DNA of 64,000 nucleotides from DASZZZ01 sp036260375 (GCA_036260375.1 DASZZZ010000040.1:19535-83534), one strand, 5' to 3'. Numbered from the stretch's first letter, positions 1 to 7,205 are shown. The notes: generated by a model from the letters alone, not told the origin. Program-made: numbers and translations.

Positions 1-833
1 GTCGCGAACAGGCCGACCGCGGGCCCGCCGTACGAGAGCGCGTTTCCGAGCGCGATGCCCTCGCCGACCGCGACGTCCGCTCCCAGCGCGCCCGGGGGCT
101 CGAGGATGCCGGTGGCGGTCGGATCCGACACGGCGACGCACAGGGCGCCGGCGTCGTGGGCGACGGCCGCCGCCGCGCCGACGTCCTCGATCGTGCCGAA
201 GTAGCTCGGCGACGCGACGACCACGGCGGCCGCGTCGCGCGCGTCGACGTCCGTCCACCCGACGGTGCCGTCGTCGCGGCACGGGACGACGTCGATGGCG
301 AGGTCTATACCTCGGGTATAGGTTTCGAGAACCGCCCGGTACGCCGGCGGGACGGTGGCCGCCACCACGGCGCGTCCCCGGTCGGTCACGCGCACCGCGA
401 GGTTCACCGCCTCGGCGAGCGCGCTGGCGCCGTCGTACAGCGACGCGTTGGCGACGTCGAGCCCGTAGAGCTCGCACACGAGCGACTGGAACTCGAAGAT
501 CGCCTGCAGGACACCCTGCGACAGCTCCGGCTGGTACGGCGTGTACGAGGTCGAGAACTCGGCGCGCGACGCGAGCGCCCGGACCGCCGAGGGGACGTGG
601 TGGTCGTACGCGCCCCCGCCGGCGAAGCACACGAGGTCGGCGGCCGCGGACCGCCGCGCGAGCGCCGCGAGGTGGTCGAGGAGCTCGATCTCGGACAGCG
701 CCGGCGGCACGTCGAGGAGGCGGTCGAGGCGCACGTCGCCGGGGATCGCGTCGAACAACGCCGCGACGTCGGCGGCGCCGACCGTCTCGAGCATGGCCCG
801 GTCGTCCTCGGACGTGTGCGGGACGAAGTCCAC
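1..833 (-). CDS. gcvPA: Glycine dehydrogenase (decarboxylating) subunit 1, partial
   Basis: This is the alpha half of the split P protein of the glycine cleavage system, which decarboxylates glycine with pyridoxal phosphate and loads the aminomethyl group onto GcvH. The N-terminal 277 residues are present and the gene runs off the left edge of the window. Family hallmarks are the opening 'FVPHTSEDDRAML', the segment 'SYTPYQPELSQG' and 'SYGGPAVGLFA' near the edge. The GTG at 833 is preceded by AAGGAG about 14 nt upstream and by a G-run closer in. A split P protein implies that a gcvPB gene, carrying the PLP lysine, should follow beyond the edge. The gene is the last visible member of the run DUF151 - MerR - nuclease - gcvT - gcvPA. 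The gap to gcvT holds an 8-bp-unit array. Confidence 0.93.
   Translation of the reverse strand, partial: MDFVPHTSEDDRAMLETVGAADVAALFDAIPGDVRLDRLLDVPPALSEIELLDHLAALARRSAAADLVCFAGGGAYDHHVPSAVRALASRAEFSTSYTPYQPELSQGVLQAIFEFQSLVCELYGLDVANASLYDGASALAEAVNLAVRVTDRGRAVVAATVPPAYRAVLETYTRGIDLAIDVVPCRDDGTVGWTDVDARDAAAVVVASPSYFGTIEDVGAAAAVAHDAGALCVAVSDPTATGILEPPGALGADVAVGEGIALGNALSYGGPAVGLFA
305..321. repeat. 17-bp perfect inverted repeat inside gcvPA
   Basis: Seven-base arms CTATACC (305-311) and GGTATAG (315-321) flank a TCG centre. It lies inside gcvPA coding sequence and is strikingly A/T-rich for this genome. It may be an intragenic operator or simply chance; no function is assigned. Confidence 0.4.
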
Positions 834-851
834 GGCGGCCCCCCAGGCTCC

Positions 852-875
852 TTGTCTACTAGTCGACTCGTCTAC
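852..875. repeat. 8-bp-unit array A (3 units)
   Basis: Three unspaced octamers of the NNGTCNNC family lie between gcvT and gcvPA: TTGTCTAC at 852, TAGTCGAC at 860 and TCGTCTAC at 868. It is the first of eleven such arrays in the left third of the window. Confidence 0.75.
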
Positions 876-932
876 GCACGGCCGGAGCGACGGGCCGCGC
901 GCGCTCGGTGAAGGTTACTGCGCCGCGGCGCA

Positions 933-2009
933 CTAGCCGCGGCGGACGAACGGGGGCTTGACGACGGTGCCCGGGATGCGGCGCCCGCGGCCCTCGACCT
1001 CGACGCTCGCGCCCGGCTCGGGACGGCGTGCGGCGTCGACGAGGGCGAGCGCGATGCCGGTGGCGAGCGTCGGCGAGTAGTTGCCGCTCGTCAGCTCCCC
1101 GATCCGCTCGCCGTCGCGCAGCAGCGCGTAGCCCTGGCGCGGCACCCCGCGTCCGGAGCACTCGACGCCGACGAGACGCCGCGCGGGCCCGTCGTCGCGC
1201 ACGCGCTGCAGCGCGTCGCGCCCGACGAACGGCGTGTCCCACGCGAGCACCCACGACAGGTTCGCCTCGAGCGGGTTGACGTCGCGCGCGAGCTCGTGCC
1301 CGTAGAGGGCGTAGCCCATCTCGAGCCGCAGCGTGTCGCGCGCGCCGAGCCCCGCGGGCGTCGCGCCCGACGACATGACGTGCTCGAACACCTGCGGGGC
1401 GAGATCGGCCGGCACGTACAGCTCGAAGCCGCGCTCGCCGGTGTAGCCCGTGCGCGCGACGAGGCCGCTCTCGCCGCCGAAGTCCATCTCTGCGAACGCG
1501 TGCAGCGCGAGCCCGGTCGCGCCGGCGTCGGGGAACGCGCGCTCGAAGACGTCGAACGACTCGGGGCCCTGCAGGGCGAGGATCGCCCACCGGTCCCACT
1601 CGTCGGACGGCGCCGCGCCGGCGGCGCGGATCGACTCCGCGACGGCGCCGACGTTGGCGGCGTTGGGCACGACGAGCCAGCTCGCGTCGCCGAGGCGGTA
1701 GACGAACACGTCGTCGACGCATCCGCCGTCGTCCTCGAGCACGAGCGCGTAGGTCGCGCGGCCCGGCTCGAGCGCGGCGATGTCCGCGGTGACGGCGCGC
1801 TGCAGCGCGTCCTCGGCCCCCGCGCCGTCGAGGCGCAGCTTGCCGAGGTGCGACACGTCGAAGAGGCCCGCGTGCGTGCGGACCGCGGTGTGCTCGGAAA
1901 CGACGCCGGTGTACTGCAGCGGCATGTCCCAACCGGCGAAGTCGACGAGCTTGGCGCCGAGGCGCCGGTGGACGTCGAGCAGCGGCGACGCGCGCCGCAC
2001 GTCGGTCAC
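933..2009 (-). CDS. gcvT: Aminomethyltransferase (glycine cleavage T protein)
   Basis: GcvT transfers the methylene group from aminomethyl-lipoyl GcvH to tetrahydrofolate, releasing ammonia. The 358-residue protein has the usual length. Visible family motifs are 'DFAGWDMPLQY' (23-33), the catalytic-aspartate region 'CVDDVFVYRL' (D99/D100), 'ARTGYTGERGFELY', 'GLGARDTLRLE' and 'LTSGNYSPT' near the C-terminus. The GTG start at 2009 is 7 nt downstream of the stop of the preceding nuclease-like gene, so co-transcription is likely. gcvPA follows 100 bp downstream, and gcvH lies 4.8 kb upstream on the same strand. Confidence 0.96.
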   Translation of the reverse strand: MTDVRRASPLLDVHRRLGAKLVDFAGWDMPLQYTGVVSEHTAVRTHAGLFDVSHLGKLRLDGAGAEDALQRAVTADIAALEPGRATYALVLEDDGGCVDDVFVYRLGDASWLVVPNAANVGAVAESIRAAGAAPSDEWDRWAILALQGPESFDVFERAFPDAGATGLALHAFAEMDFGGESGLVARTGYTGERGFELYVPADLAPQVFEHVMSSGATPAGLGARDTLRLEMGYALYGHELARDVNPLEANLSWVLAWDTPFVGRDALQRVRDDGPARRLVGVECSGRGVPRQGYALLRDGERIGELTSGNYSPTLATGIALALVDAARRPEPGASVEVEGRGRRIPGTVVKPPFVRRG

Positions 2010-2016
2010 GACGGCG

Positions 2017-2535
2017 TCACCCCGCGAGCGCGGACCCGAGCCCGGACGGCAGCGGCGGCTCGCCGGCGCGCTCCCCCGGCGACGGGCGCACGACGTCGAC
2101 CGCCGCCGGCTCGGCGGCGCCCAGGAGCGATCCCTGCGACGGCTCCTCGAGCCCGTACTTGACGAGCAGGTTGAGGTAGTCGCGCTGGTAGAGGACCTTG
2201 CAGCGCACGTCGGGATACAGCGTCATCAGGCGGCGCACCTTGCGGTTCTTCTTCGTGACGAGCTTCTGGTTCAGCGTCGTGATCTCGATGTAGAGGTCGA
2301 ACGCCGGCAGGTAGAAGTCGGGCGAGAAGCGCTGCGTCGCGTTGCCGTCGCGGTCCCACTCGATCTCGAACGTCGTCGGCTCGTACTCCCACTCGATCTC
2401 GTAGAAGTCGAGCAGCTTGGCGAACTGGCGCTCGCTGTTGTGCGCGAACGCGACCGTCTCGTGCGGCAGCGGCGCGTCGGTGCCGGCCGCGGGCGCGGCG
2501 TCGCGGGGGTCGCGCGCGTGCGCCCCGATCGTCAC
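2017..2535 (-). CDS. PD-(D/E)XK-like small protein
   Basis: A 172-residue conserved-looking protein of unknown role. Its central part (about residues 65-120) has the layout of a PD-(D/E)XK nuclease core: 'FSPDFYLPAFDLYIEITT' provides the SPD and EI(T) elements, followed by a Lys/Arg-rich helix 'QKLVTKKNRKVRRLM' and a strand 'RCKVLYQRDY'. The usual E-x-K lysine is a threonine here, so the lysines further on may substitute or catalysis may be lost. The start is the GTG at 2535, whose GTGA overlaps the TGA of the upstream MerR gene by 4 nt, and gcvT begins 7 nt after its stop. The nuclease fold is inferred from motif spacing only. Confidence 0.7.
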   Translation of the reverse strand: MTIGAHARDPRDAAPAAGTDAPLPHETVAFAHNSERQFAKLLDFYEIEWEYEPTTFEIEWDRDGNATQRFSPDFYLPAFDLYIEITTLNQKLVTKKNRKVRRLMTLYPDVRCKVLYQRDYLNLLVKYGLEEPSQGSLLGAAEPAAVDVVRPSPGERAGEPPLPSGLGSALAG

Positions 2536-3002
2536 CCCTCCTCGGCGCGCGCGCCCGGCGACACGGCGCGGGCCGGCTCGCTCGCCGGGCGGAGCTCGCG
2601 CAGCGTCCCGCGCAGGTCCTCGAGGACCCTGTCGACCGCGACGACGGCGCCGAGGACGCCCTGACCCGACCGCAGCAGGTCCATGACCTCCGTGTCCGAC
2701 GTGCACGCGTAGATGCTGCCGCCCTGCGCGACGATCGTCGCCTTCGCCCAGTCGTCGCCGAGCTTGGCGCGCGCCTGCTTGATCGCCTCGCGCACCTTCT
2801 GGAGGCTCACGCCGGCGTCGATCATGTTCTTGACGACCTTCAGACGCAGCAGGTCGGCGAACGAGTACAGGCGCTGGCTGCCGGACCCCTGTGCCTCCGC
2901 GACCGACGGCGTCACGAGCCCGGTGCGCGTCCAGTAGTCGAGCTGCCTGTAGGTGATTCCGACGATCTTGCAGGCAACGGGACCACGGTAGCCCTGCTCC
3001 AT
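2532..3002 (-). CDS. MerR-family transcriptional regulator (Rv1830-like)
   Basis: A 156-residue MerR protein. The N-terminal winged helix carries 'ITYRQLDYWTRTGLVTPSV' and 'RLYSFADLLRLKVVKNMIDAG', the usual helix-turn-helix plus wing, followed by a dimerisation helix and a short effector region without cysteines typical of metal sensors. Directly downstream of a DUF151 nuclease and near FHA/GcvH genes, it matches the second MerR gene of the conserved actinobacterial garA locus (Rv1826-Rv1830 in M. tuberculosis). ATG at 3002 has AAGGGAG 7 nt upstream. It overlaps the next gene by 4 nt. Its target is not visible, but the site upstream contains a hairpin that could be autoregulatory. Confidence 0.88.
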   Translation of the reverse strand: MEQGYRGPVACKIVGITYRQLDYWTRTGLVTPSVAEAQGSGSQRLYSFADLLRLKVVKNMIDAGVSLQKVREAIKQARAKLGDDWAKATIVAQGGSIYACTSDTEVMDLLRSGQGVLGAVVAVDRVLEDLRGTLRELRPASEPARAVSPGARAEEG

Positions 3003-3041
3003 GCCGTCTCCCTTTCGCCGTCGATGCCGTCTCGTCGTGGT

Positions 3042-3057
3042 GCGGCCGAGAGGCCGC
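3042..3057 (-). promoter_or_regulatory. Hairpin in the leader of the MerR gene
   Basis: GCGGCC and GGCCGC flank a GAGA tetraloop about 40 nt upstream of the MerR start codon, in the 173-bp gap after the DUF151 gene. It lacks a T-run, so it may be a weak terminator of the upstream gene or a leader structure. The rest of the gap holds A/T-richer patches compatible with a promoter but nothing definite. Confidence 0.4.
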
Positions 3058-3175
3058 GCCGTACTGACAACCGCGTAGTTACGGGGATGGAAAGCGTAGG
3101 ACGGCCGCCGCGCGATGTCAACGAACGCGCGCGACCCTCTACCGCAGGTATGGGGTTGGGCGCGCGGCGCGCCGT

Positions 3176-3655
3176 CTACTGCCCGGCCGCGAAGTCGTCG
3201 GGGCTGACCTGGTCGAGGAACTCGCGGAACTTCTGCACCTCCGCCTCCTCGTCGTCCTTGAGCTCGATGCCCGCCTGCTCGAGGACTTCCTCGGCCCCGA
3301 AGATCGGCGCGTTGATCCGCACCGCGAGCGCGATCGCGTCGCTCGGACGCGACGACACCTCCTTCGTCTCCCCGTTGGTGTGCATGCGGATGACCGCGTA
3401 GAACGTCTGGTCGACGAGCTCGCTGATCACGATGCGCTCGACGCGCACGTCGGTCTCCGACAGGATGTCGCGCAGGAGGTCGTGCGTCATCGGACGCGGC
3501 GTCTGGATCCCCTGCAACGCGAACGCGATCGCGGTCGCCTCGACCGCGCCGATCCATATCGGCAGGTAGCGGTCGCCGTCGCTCTCCTTGAGCAGCACGA
3601 TGGGCTGGTTCGACGGCAGCTCGACTCTCACCCCGACGAGCGACAGCTCGATCAT
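3176..3655 (-). CDS. DUF151 bifunctional nuclease family protein
   Basis: A 159-residue protein of the DUF151 (BFN) family, to which M. tuberculosis Rv1829 belongs. Characteristic sequence: 'LPIWIGAVEATAIAFALQG' (31-49), 'RPMTHDLL' (53-60), and 'SSRPSDAIALAVR' with the conserved SRPSDA core (about 100-112). Plant members were reported to have RNase/DNase activity; function in bacteria is unsettled. The C-terminal acidic tail is of usual length. The ATG at 3655 is preceded by TAGCCT ending 6 nt upstream, predicting a leaderless transcript, so this gene probably starts the operon that continues through the MerR and gcvT genes. Confidence 0.92.
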   Translation of the reverse strand: MIELSLVGVRVELPSNQPIVLLKESDGDRYLPIWIGAVEATAIAFALQGIQTPRPMTHDLLRDILSETDVRVERIVISELVDQTFYAVIRMHTNGETKEVSSRPSDAIALAVRINAPIFGAEEVLEQAGIELKDDEEAEVQKFREFLDQVSPDDFAAGQ

Positions 3656-3661
3656 GCGCCG

Positions 3662-3667
3662 AGGCTA
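3662..3667 (-). promoter_or_regulatory. -10 box of the DUF151 gene (leaderless)
   Basis: On the minus strand TAGCCT is followed by exactly 6 nt and the ATG at 3655, which places the predicted transcription start on the A of the start codon. No clear -35 box is seen. Confidence 0.5.
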
Positions 3668-3681
3668 ACACCGCGCCGGAG

Positions 3682-4335
3682 CTACGAGTACGGCGCGTCG
3701 GCGCCGTCGCGGCCGCGCCGCGGGGCGAACAACGCGTCGACGAGCAGGCGCGGCTCGTTGGCAAGGCGAGCGACGTCGCGCACCGCGACGATGTCGGGGA
3801 CGTTGCGGTACCGGCCCTGGAAGTCGAGGCCGTAGCCGACGACGAAGACGTCGGGAACGTCGAAGCCGCGATACTCGAGCTCGACCGGCACGATGCGCCG
3901 CACCGACTTGTCGATCAGCGCGACGGCGCGCAACGACGCCGGCGCGCGCTGCGACAGCGCGCGCCGGAGATAGTTCAGCGTCAGGCCGGTGTCGACGATG
4001 TCCTCGACCACGACGACGTCGCGGCCGGCGACGTCGTCGTCGAGGTCCTTGACGATGCGCACGACGCCGGACTGCGGACCGCTGTCGGCGTACGACGAGA
4101 TCGCGATGAAGTCGAACGCCGCGTCGATCGTCAGCGCGCGCGCGAGGTCGGCGAGGAACAGCGCAGAGCCCTTCAGGACACCGACGAAGACGGGGGGCCG
4201 CGCCGCGCCCGCGTAGTCGGCGCTGAGACGCGCGCCGAGCTCTGCGACGCGCGCCGCGAGGCGGCCGCGCTCGATCGCCACGTGCGCGGGTGCGGTCGGG
4301 TCGTCGGCGGCGTCGGCGCGCCGCAGCCACGTCAC
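3682..4335 (-). CDS. hpt: Hypoxanthine/guanine phosphoribosyltransferase
   Basis: Purine salvage enzyme that joins hypoxanthine or guanine to PRPP. The PRPP-binding signature 'VVVVEDIVDTGLTL' and the preceding 'GVLKGSALFLADL' and 'ISSY' (flexible-loop Ser-Tyr) are present, as is the base-contacting 'YGLDFQGRYRNVPDI' region. The GTG at 4335 forms a GTGA overlap with the stop of dacF; another in-frame GTG at 4347 would add four residues. In many bacteria hpt lies near tilS and ftsH; here it sits between a D,D-carboxypeptidase and the DUF151 gene, interrupting the otherwise conserved FHA-MerR-DUF151 order. Confidence 0.94.
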   Translation of the reverse strand: MTWLRRADAADDPTAPAHVAIERGRLAARVAELGARLSADYAGAARPPVFVGVLKGSALFLADLARALTIDAAFDFIAISSYADSGPQSGVVRIVKDLDDDVAGRDVVVVEDIVDTGLTLNYLRRALSQRAPASLRAVALIDKSVRRIVPVELEYRGFDVPDVFVVGYGLDFQGRYRNVPDIVAVRDVARLANEPRLLVDALFAPRRGRDGADAPYS

Positions 4336-5447
4336 GGACCGGCCCACGGAGTCGACAGCGCGCGCACGACGACCGCGAACGCCCCGGCGAGCAGCGCGGG
4401 CGCGGCCCCCGCGGCGGCGCGCGCCGCGACCGCGGGGACCCGTCCGAGCGTGCGTCCGCGATACGACACGGACACCGTCCCGACGCGTTCGCCGGCGCGC
4501 ACCGACGGCGCCGGGCGCGCGGCCTCGAACGCGACGTCGACGGCGGCGGGCGGCGCGAGGCCGCGCACCGCCCGGCCGGCCACGGCCGGCACCGCGCCGG
4601 ATGGAGCGAGCGGCGCGACCCCGATCGGCTCGCCGCGCCCGACGAGCGCCGTGCGCGCGAGCCGCGCGAAGCCGTAGTCGAGCAGGGCGCGGTCGTCGGC
4701 GGCGGCGTCGACCGAGCGGAGCGCGACCGCGATCAGCGTCCGCCCGCGCCGGCGCGCCGCGGCGACGAGGACGTCGCCGGCCCCCAGCGTCCTCCCTGTC
4801 TTGACGCCGATGGCTCCCGTATAACTGTCGAGCAGAGCGTTACGGTTCTCGACCACGGTGCCGTCGGCGAGACGGTGCGACTGCGTCCGCACGATCCGAG
4901 CCAGCATGGGGTCGTCGAGCAGCGCGCTCGCCACGGCCACGAGGTCGCGCGCGCTCGAGACGTGGCCCGGCGCGTCGAGGCCGTGCGGCGTCACGTAGTG
5001 CGTGGCGCGGGCTCCGAGGGCGTCGGCGAGGTCGTTCATGGCGGAGACGAACGCTCGCTCGGTGCCGCCGACGTGCTCGGCGAGCGCCACCGCGGCGTCG
5101 TTGGACGACGACAGCAGGAGCGCGTAGAGCAGGTCTCTCACCGTGTACGAGTCGCCGGCGTGCAGATCCAGGCCGCCGCCGCCCGTGGCCGCCGCGTGCG
5201 GCGACACGGCGACGCGCTCGCCCGGCGCGGCGGTCTCGACGACGACGAGCGCGGTCGTCATCTTCGTCGTGCTCGCGTTCGGCAGCGCGGCCCGTGCGCG
5301 CCGCGCGTAGAGGACGCGCCCGTCGTCGGCGACGACGATGCACGCCTCGCACGAGAGCTCGGGGGCCGGCGGCGCGCCGGCCGACGCCGGTGCGGCGACG
5401 GCGAGGCAGGCGACGAGCGACAAGGCGACGAGGCGTCTTGTCGACAA
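4332..5447 (-). CDS. D-alanyl-D-alanine carboxypeptidase (peptidase S11, DacF/PBP5-like)
   Basis: Periplasmic serine peptidase trimming the terminal D-Ala of peptidoglycan stem peptides. All three active-site motifs are present: 'ASTTK' (S-x-x-K), 'SSSN' in 'LLLSSSNDAAVALAEHV', and 'KTG' in 'IGVKTGRTLGAGD'. A hydrophobic segment 'LVALSLVACLAVAAPASA' is the signal peptide and a C-terminal stretch 'ALLAGAFAVVVRAL' could anchor the protein. The start is uncertain: TTG at 5447 gives a compact signal peptide, TTG 5423 is shorter, and an open frame continues to GTG 5540. The 5' end is embedded in two 8-bp-unit arrays, so the signal peptide is partly encoded by repeat units. It overlaps hpt by 4 nt. 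Confidence 0.9.
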   Translation of the reverse strand: MSTRRLVALSLVACLAVAAPASAGAPPAPELSCEACIVVADDGRVLYARRARAALPNASTTKMTTALVVVETAAPGERVAVSPHAAATGGGGLDLHAGDSYTVRDLLYALLLSSSNDAAVALAEHVGGTERAFVSAMNDLADALGARATHYVTPHGLDAPGHVSSARDLVAVASALLDDPMLARIVRTQSHRLADGTVVENRNALLDSYTGAIGVKTGRTLGAGDVLVAAARRRGRTLIAVALRSVDAAADDRALLDYGFARLARTALVGRGEPIGVAPLAPSGAVPAVAGRAVRGLAPPAAVDVAFEAARPAPSVRAGERVGTVSVSYRGRTLGRVPAVAARAAAGAAPALLAGAFAVVVRALSTPWAGP

Positions 5448-5455
5448 GTAGACGA
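5416..5455. repeat. 8-bp-unit array B (5 units)
   Basis: Read on the minus strand the octamers are TCGTCTAC (5455-5448), TTGTCGAC (5447-5440), AAGACGCC (5439-5432), TCGTCGCC (5431-5424) and TTGTCGCT (5423-5416). It overlaps the probable start and signal-peptide codons of the D,D-carboxypeptidase gene. Confidence 0.7.
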
Positions 5456-5499
5456 CGCTCCGGAGCGGCCGCGACCGCCGCTCGACGACGAACGCGAGT

Positions 5500-5523
5500 G
5501 TCGACAAATCGACGAGGCGACGT
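5500..5523. repeat. 8-bp-unit array C (3 units)
   Basis: Minus-strand octamers ACGTCGCC (5523-5516), TCGTCGAT (5515-5508) and TTGTCGAC (5507-5500) begin a few bases after the stop codon of the FtsR-like MerR gene. Confidence 0.7.
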
Positions 5524-5526
5524 CCG

Positions 5527-6246
5527 TCAGAGGGCGTCACGGAGGCTCGACCGCAGCGCGCCCTCCCTCAGCTGCTGCGCGAGCCCGACGAGCTCGCGCA
5601 CCGACTGCGACGCCTCGCGGCGCGCGTCGGGGTCCCGCCGGCGCGCGACCGGGGCGACGATCTGCTCGAAGAAGCTCGCCTCGCGCTCGGCGAACTGGCG
5701 GTACATGCGCAGGTGGCGCGGCTCGACGCCGTAGTGGAAGAACCGCCCGGCCGCCTTCGCCACCAGGAGGTCGTTCTCGTCGTAGTGCTCCCCCGCCCCG
5801 CGACGGTCGAGCACGCCGAAGTCCTCGAGCCCCCGCAGCTGGGCGTCCGACAGCCCCGCCGCGGTGCGCAGCTCGTCGCGCGTGAGCTGGACGCCGGTCA
5901 CGTCGACGGGCGCGGGCCGCGGCCCGTCGGACGATCCGGACGACTCGGACGCGCGCCGCGGCCCCTCGTCGGGGTAGACCCCGCCGTTGGCGTCGGCCGC
6001 CGCGAGGCGCTCGCGGATGACGCGCAGGGGCAGGAAGTGGTCGCGCTGCAGCGACAGGATGTAGCGCAGCCGGGCGACGTCGCCGTCGTAGAACTTCCGG
6101 TAGCCGGCCTGCGTGCGCTCGGGGGCGATCAGCCCCTCCGACTCCAGGAAGCGGATCTTCGACACGCTCACGTCGGGGAAGTCCGCGCGGATGGCGTCGA
6201 GGACCTCGCCGATGCTCAGGTAGTCGCGCGACCTCGAGAGGGGCAC
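5527..6246 (-). CDS. ftsR: MerR-family regulator, FtsR/Rv1828-like
   Basis: A 239-residue MerR protein. The N-terminal helix-turn-helix 'YLSIGEVLDAIRADFPDVS' and 'IRFLESEGLIAPERTQAGYRKF' are followed by 'DVARLRYILSLQRDHFLPLRVI' and a second, larger C-terminal part. This two-part layout and the position next to a GarA-like FHA gene match Rv1828; the Corynebacterium homologue, FtsR, activates ftsZ transcription. The GTG at 6246 follows the FHA stop by one base, so the two genes are almost certainly co-transcribed. A Ser/Pro-rich linker (about residues 100-120) separates the two domains. The regulatory target in this organism is inferred from homologues only. Confidence 0.9.
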   Translation of the reverse strand: MPLSRSRDYLSIGEVLDAIRADFPDVSVSKIRFLESEGLIAPERTQAGYRKFYDGDVARLRYILSLQRDHFLPLRVIRERLAAADANGGVYPDEGPRRASESSGSSDGPRPAPVDVTGVQLTRDELRTAAGLSDAQLRGLEDFGVLDRRGAGEHYDENDLLVAKAAGRFFHYGVEPRHLRMYRQFAEREASFFEQIVAPVARRRDPDARREASQSVRELVGLAQQLREGALRSSLRDAL

Positions 6247-6247
6247 G

Positions 6248-6724
6248 TCACTGGCTCCCGGTGAGGAACACGAGCTTGAACTTGCCGATCTGGATCTCGT
6301 CGCCGGTGCGGAGCTCGGCCTCCTCGACCCTCTCCCGGTTCACGTAGGTGCCGTTGAGGCTCCCGACGTCGTGGAGCGAGAAGGCGGCGTCGCGCCGCCG
6401 GATCTCGGCGTGACGGCGGGACACGGTGATGTCGTCGAGGAAGATGTCGCTGTCGGGATGGCGCCCGACGTGCGTGACGTCGGCGTCCATGAAGTACTTG
6501 CTGCCTGCGTTTGGCCCCCGGCGCACGATCATGACGCCCCGGCCGCCCTCGAGCTCGTCGGGCGAGACGTGGACCTCCTCGTCGATGTCGCTCTCGAGCT
6601 CGCTCGGCAGGAACGTGACGGTCGTGGTGTCCGACGGCCCCGCGCCCTCCGTCAGCGGGTGGCCGCACGACGCGCAGAAGTTCGCACCGTCTGGGTTCTT
6701 GTGGCCGCAGTTCGTGCAGAACAT
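6248..6724 (-). CDS. garA: FHA-domain protein with zinc ribbon (GarA/OdhI-like)
   Basis: A 158-residue signalling protein. The N-terminus is a four-cysteine zinc ribbon (C3, C6, C17, C20), the middle has 'SDTTTVTFLPSEL' (31-43), which resembles the ETT phosphorylation motif of GarA/OdhI, and residues 63-153 are a forkhead-associated domain with 'VGRHPDSDIFLDD', 'VSRRHAEI' and 'GSLNGTYVN'. GarA and OdhI switch the 2-oxoglutarate node when Ser/Thr kinases phosphorylate that threonine. Mycobacterial GarA lacks the zinc ribbon, so this is a variant architecture. The ATG at 6724 is chosen over GTG 6733 because TAGGGT lies 7 nt upstream. gcvH precedes it and the FtsR-like gene follows. Confidence 0.92.
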   Translation of the reverse strand: MFCTNCGHKNPDGANFCASCGHPLTEGAGPSDTTTVTFLPSELESDIDEEVHVSPDELEGGRGVMIVRRGPNAGSKYFMDADVTHVGRHPDSDIFLDDITVSRRHAEIRRRDAAFSLHDVGSLNGTYVNRERVEEAELRTGDEIQIGKFKLVFLTGSQ

Positions 6725-6731
6725 GGAGGTC

Positions 6732-6737
6732 ACCCTA
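6732..6737 (-). promoter_or_regulatory. -10 box of the FHA gene (near-leaderless)
   Basis: TAGGGT on the minus strand is separated by 7 nt from the ATG at 6724, predicting an mRNA with at most one untranslated base. It supports the 6724 start over the longer frame. Confidence 0.45.
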
Positions 6738-6772
6738 TACAGGACGTTTAGGGTTGGTCAAGGCCCTTCTCG

Positions 6773-7156
6773 TCACGAGCCCTCGACGAGCTTGCGGTAC
6801 TCGTCGGCGCTCATGAGGTCGCCGGACTCGTCGCCGGACGGCGCGATCGCGACCATCCAGCCGTCGCCGTAGGGATCCTGGTTGATCAGCTCCGGGGTCT
6901 GCTCGAGCCGCCCGTTGGTCTCCACGACGGTGCCCGTCACGGGGCTGTAGACGTCGGACACCGACTTCGTCGACTCGACCTCGCCGAGGGGCTCGCCCGC
7001 GGTGACCGCGGTGCCCGGCTCGGGGAGCCCGACGAACACGACGTCGCCGAGCTGGTCCTGCGCGTAGTCGGTGATTCCCATCACGACCCGCCCGCCGTCC
7101 TCGCGCGCCCACTCGTGCTCGCTCGTGTAGCGGCGATCGTCCGGCACGTCGCCCAT
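6773..7156 (-). CDS. gcvH: Glycine cleavage system H protein
   Basis: Lipoyl carrier that shuttles the aminomethyl group between the P and T proteins. The 127-residue protein has 'YTSEHEWARE' near the start, the lipoylation loop 'VESTKSVSDVYSP' with K64, and 'GWMVAI' near the C-terminus. The ATG at 7156 has AAAGGAG about 8 nt upstream; an upstream in-frame extension to 7189 lacks this support. It lies 42 bp after the nucleotidyltransferase gene, with array D in the gap, and immediately before the FHA gene, as in mycobacteria. The other gcv genes are on the same strand 4.8 kb downstream. Confidence 0.96.
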   Translation of the reverse strand: MGDVPDDRRYTSEHEWAREDGGRVVMGITDYAQDQLGDVVFVGLPEPGTAVTAGEPLGEVESTKSVSDVYSPVTGTVVETNGRLEQTPELINQDPYGDGWMVAIAPSGDESGDLMSADEYRKLVEGS

Positions 7157-7181
7157 TCGGGCTCTCCTTTCCTCGTCCTCC

Positions 7182-7205
7182 GGGAACAAGTAGACAAGTC
7201 AATCA
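7182..7205. repeat. 8-bp-unit array D (3 units)
   Basis: Minus-strand units TGATTGAC (7205-7198), TTGTCTAC (7197-7190) and TTGTTCCC (7189-7182). The first unit contains the TGA stop codon of the upstream nucleotidyltransferase gene, and the array lies 26 bp upstream of gcvH. Confidence 0.65.

Noticed and set aside
4290..5885. Plus-strand open frame of 531 codons across dacF and the MerR gene
   Set aside because: Low-complexity Arg-rich product lying antisense to clear S11 peptidase and MerR genes.
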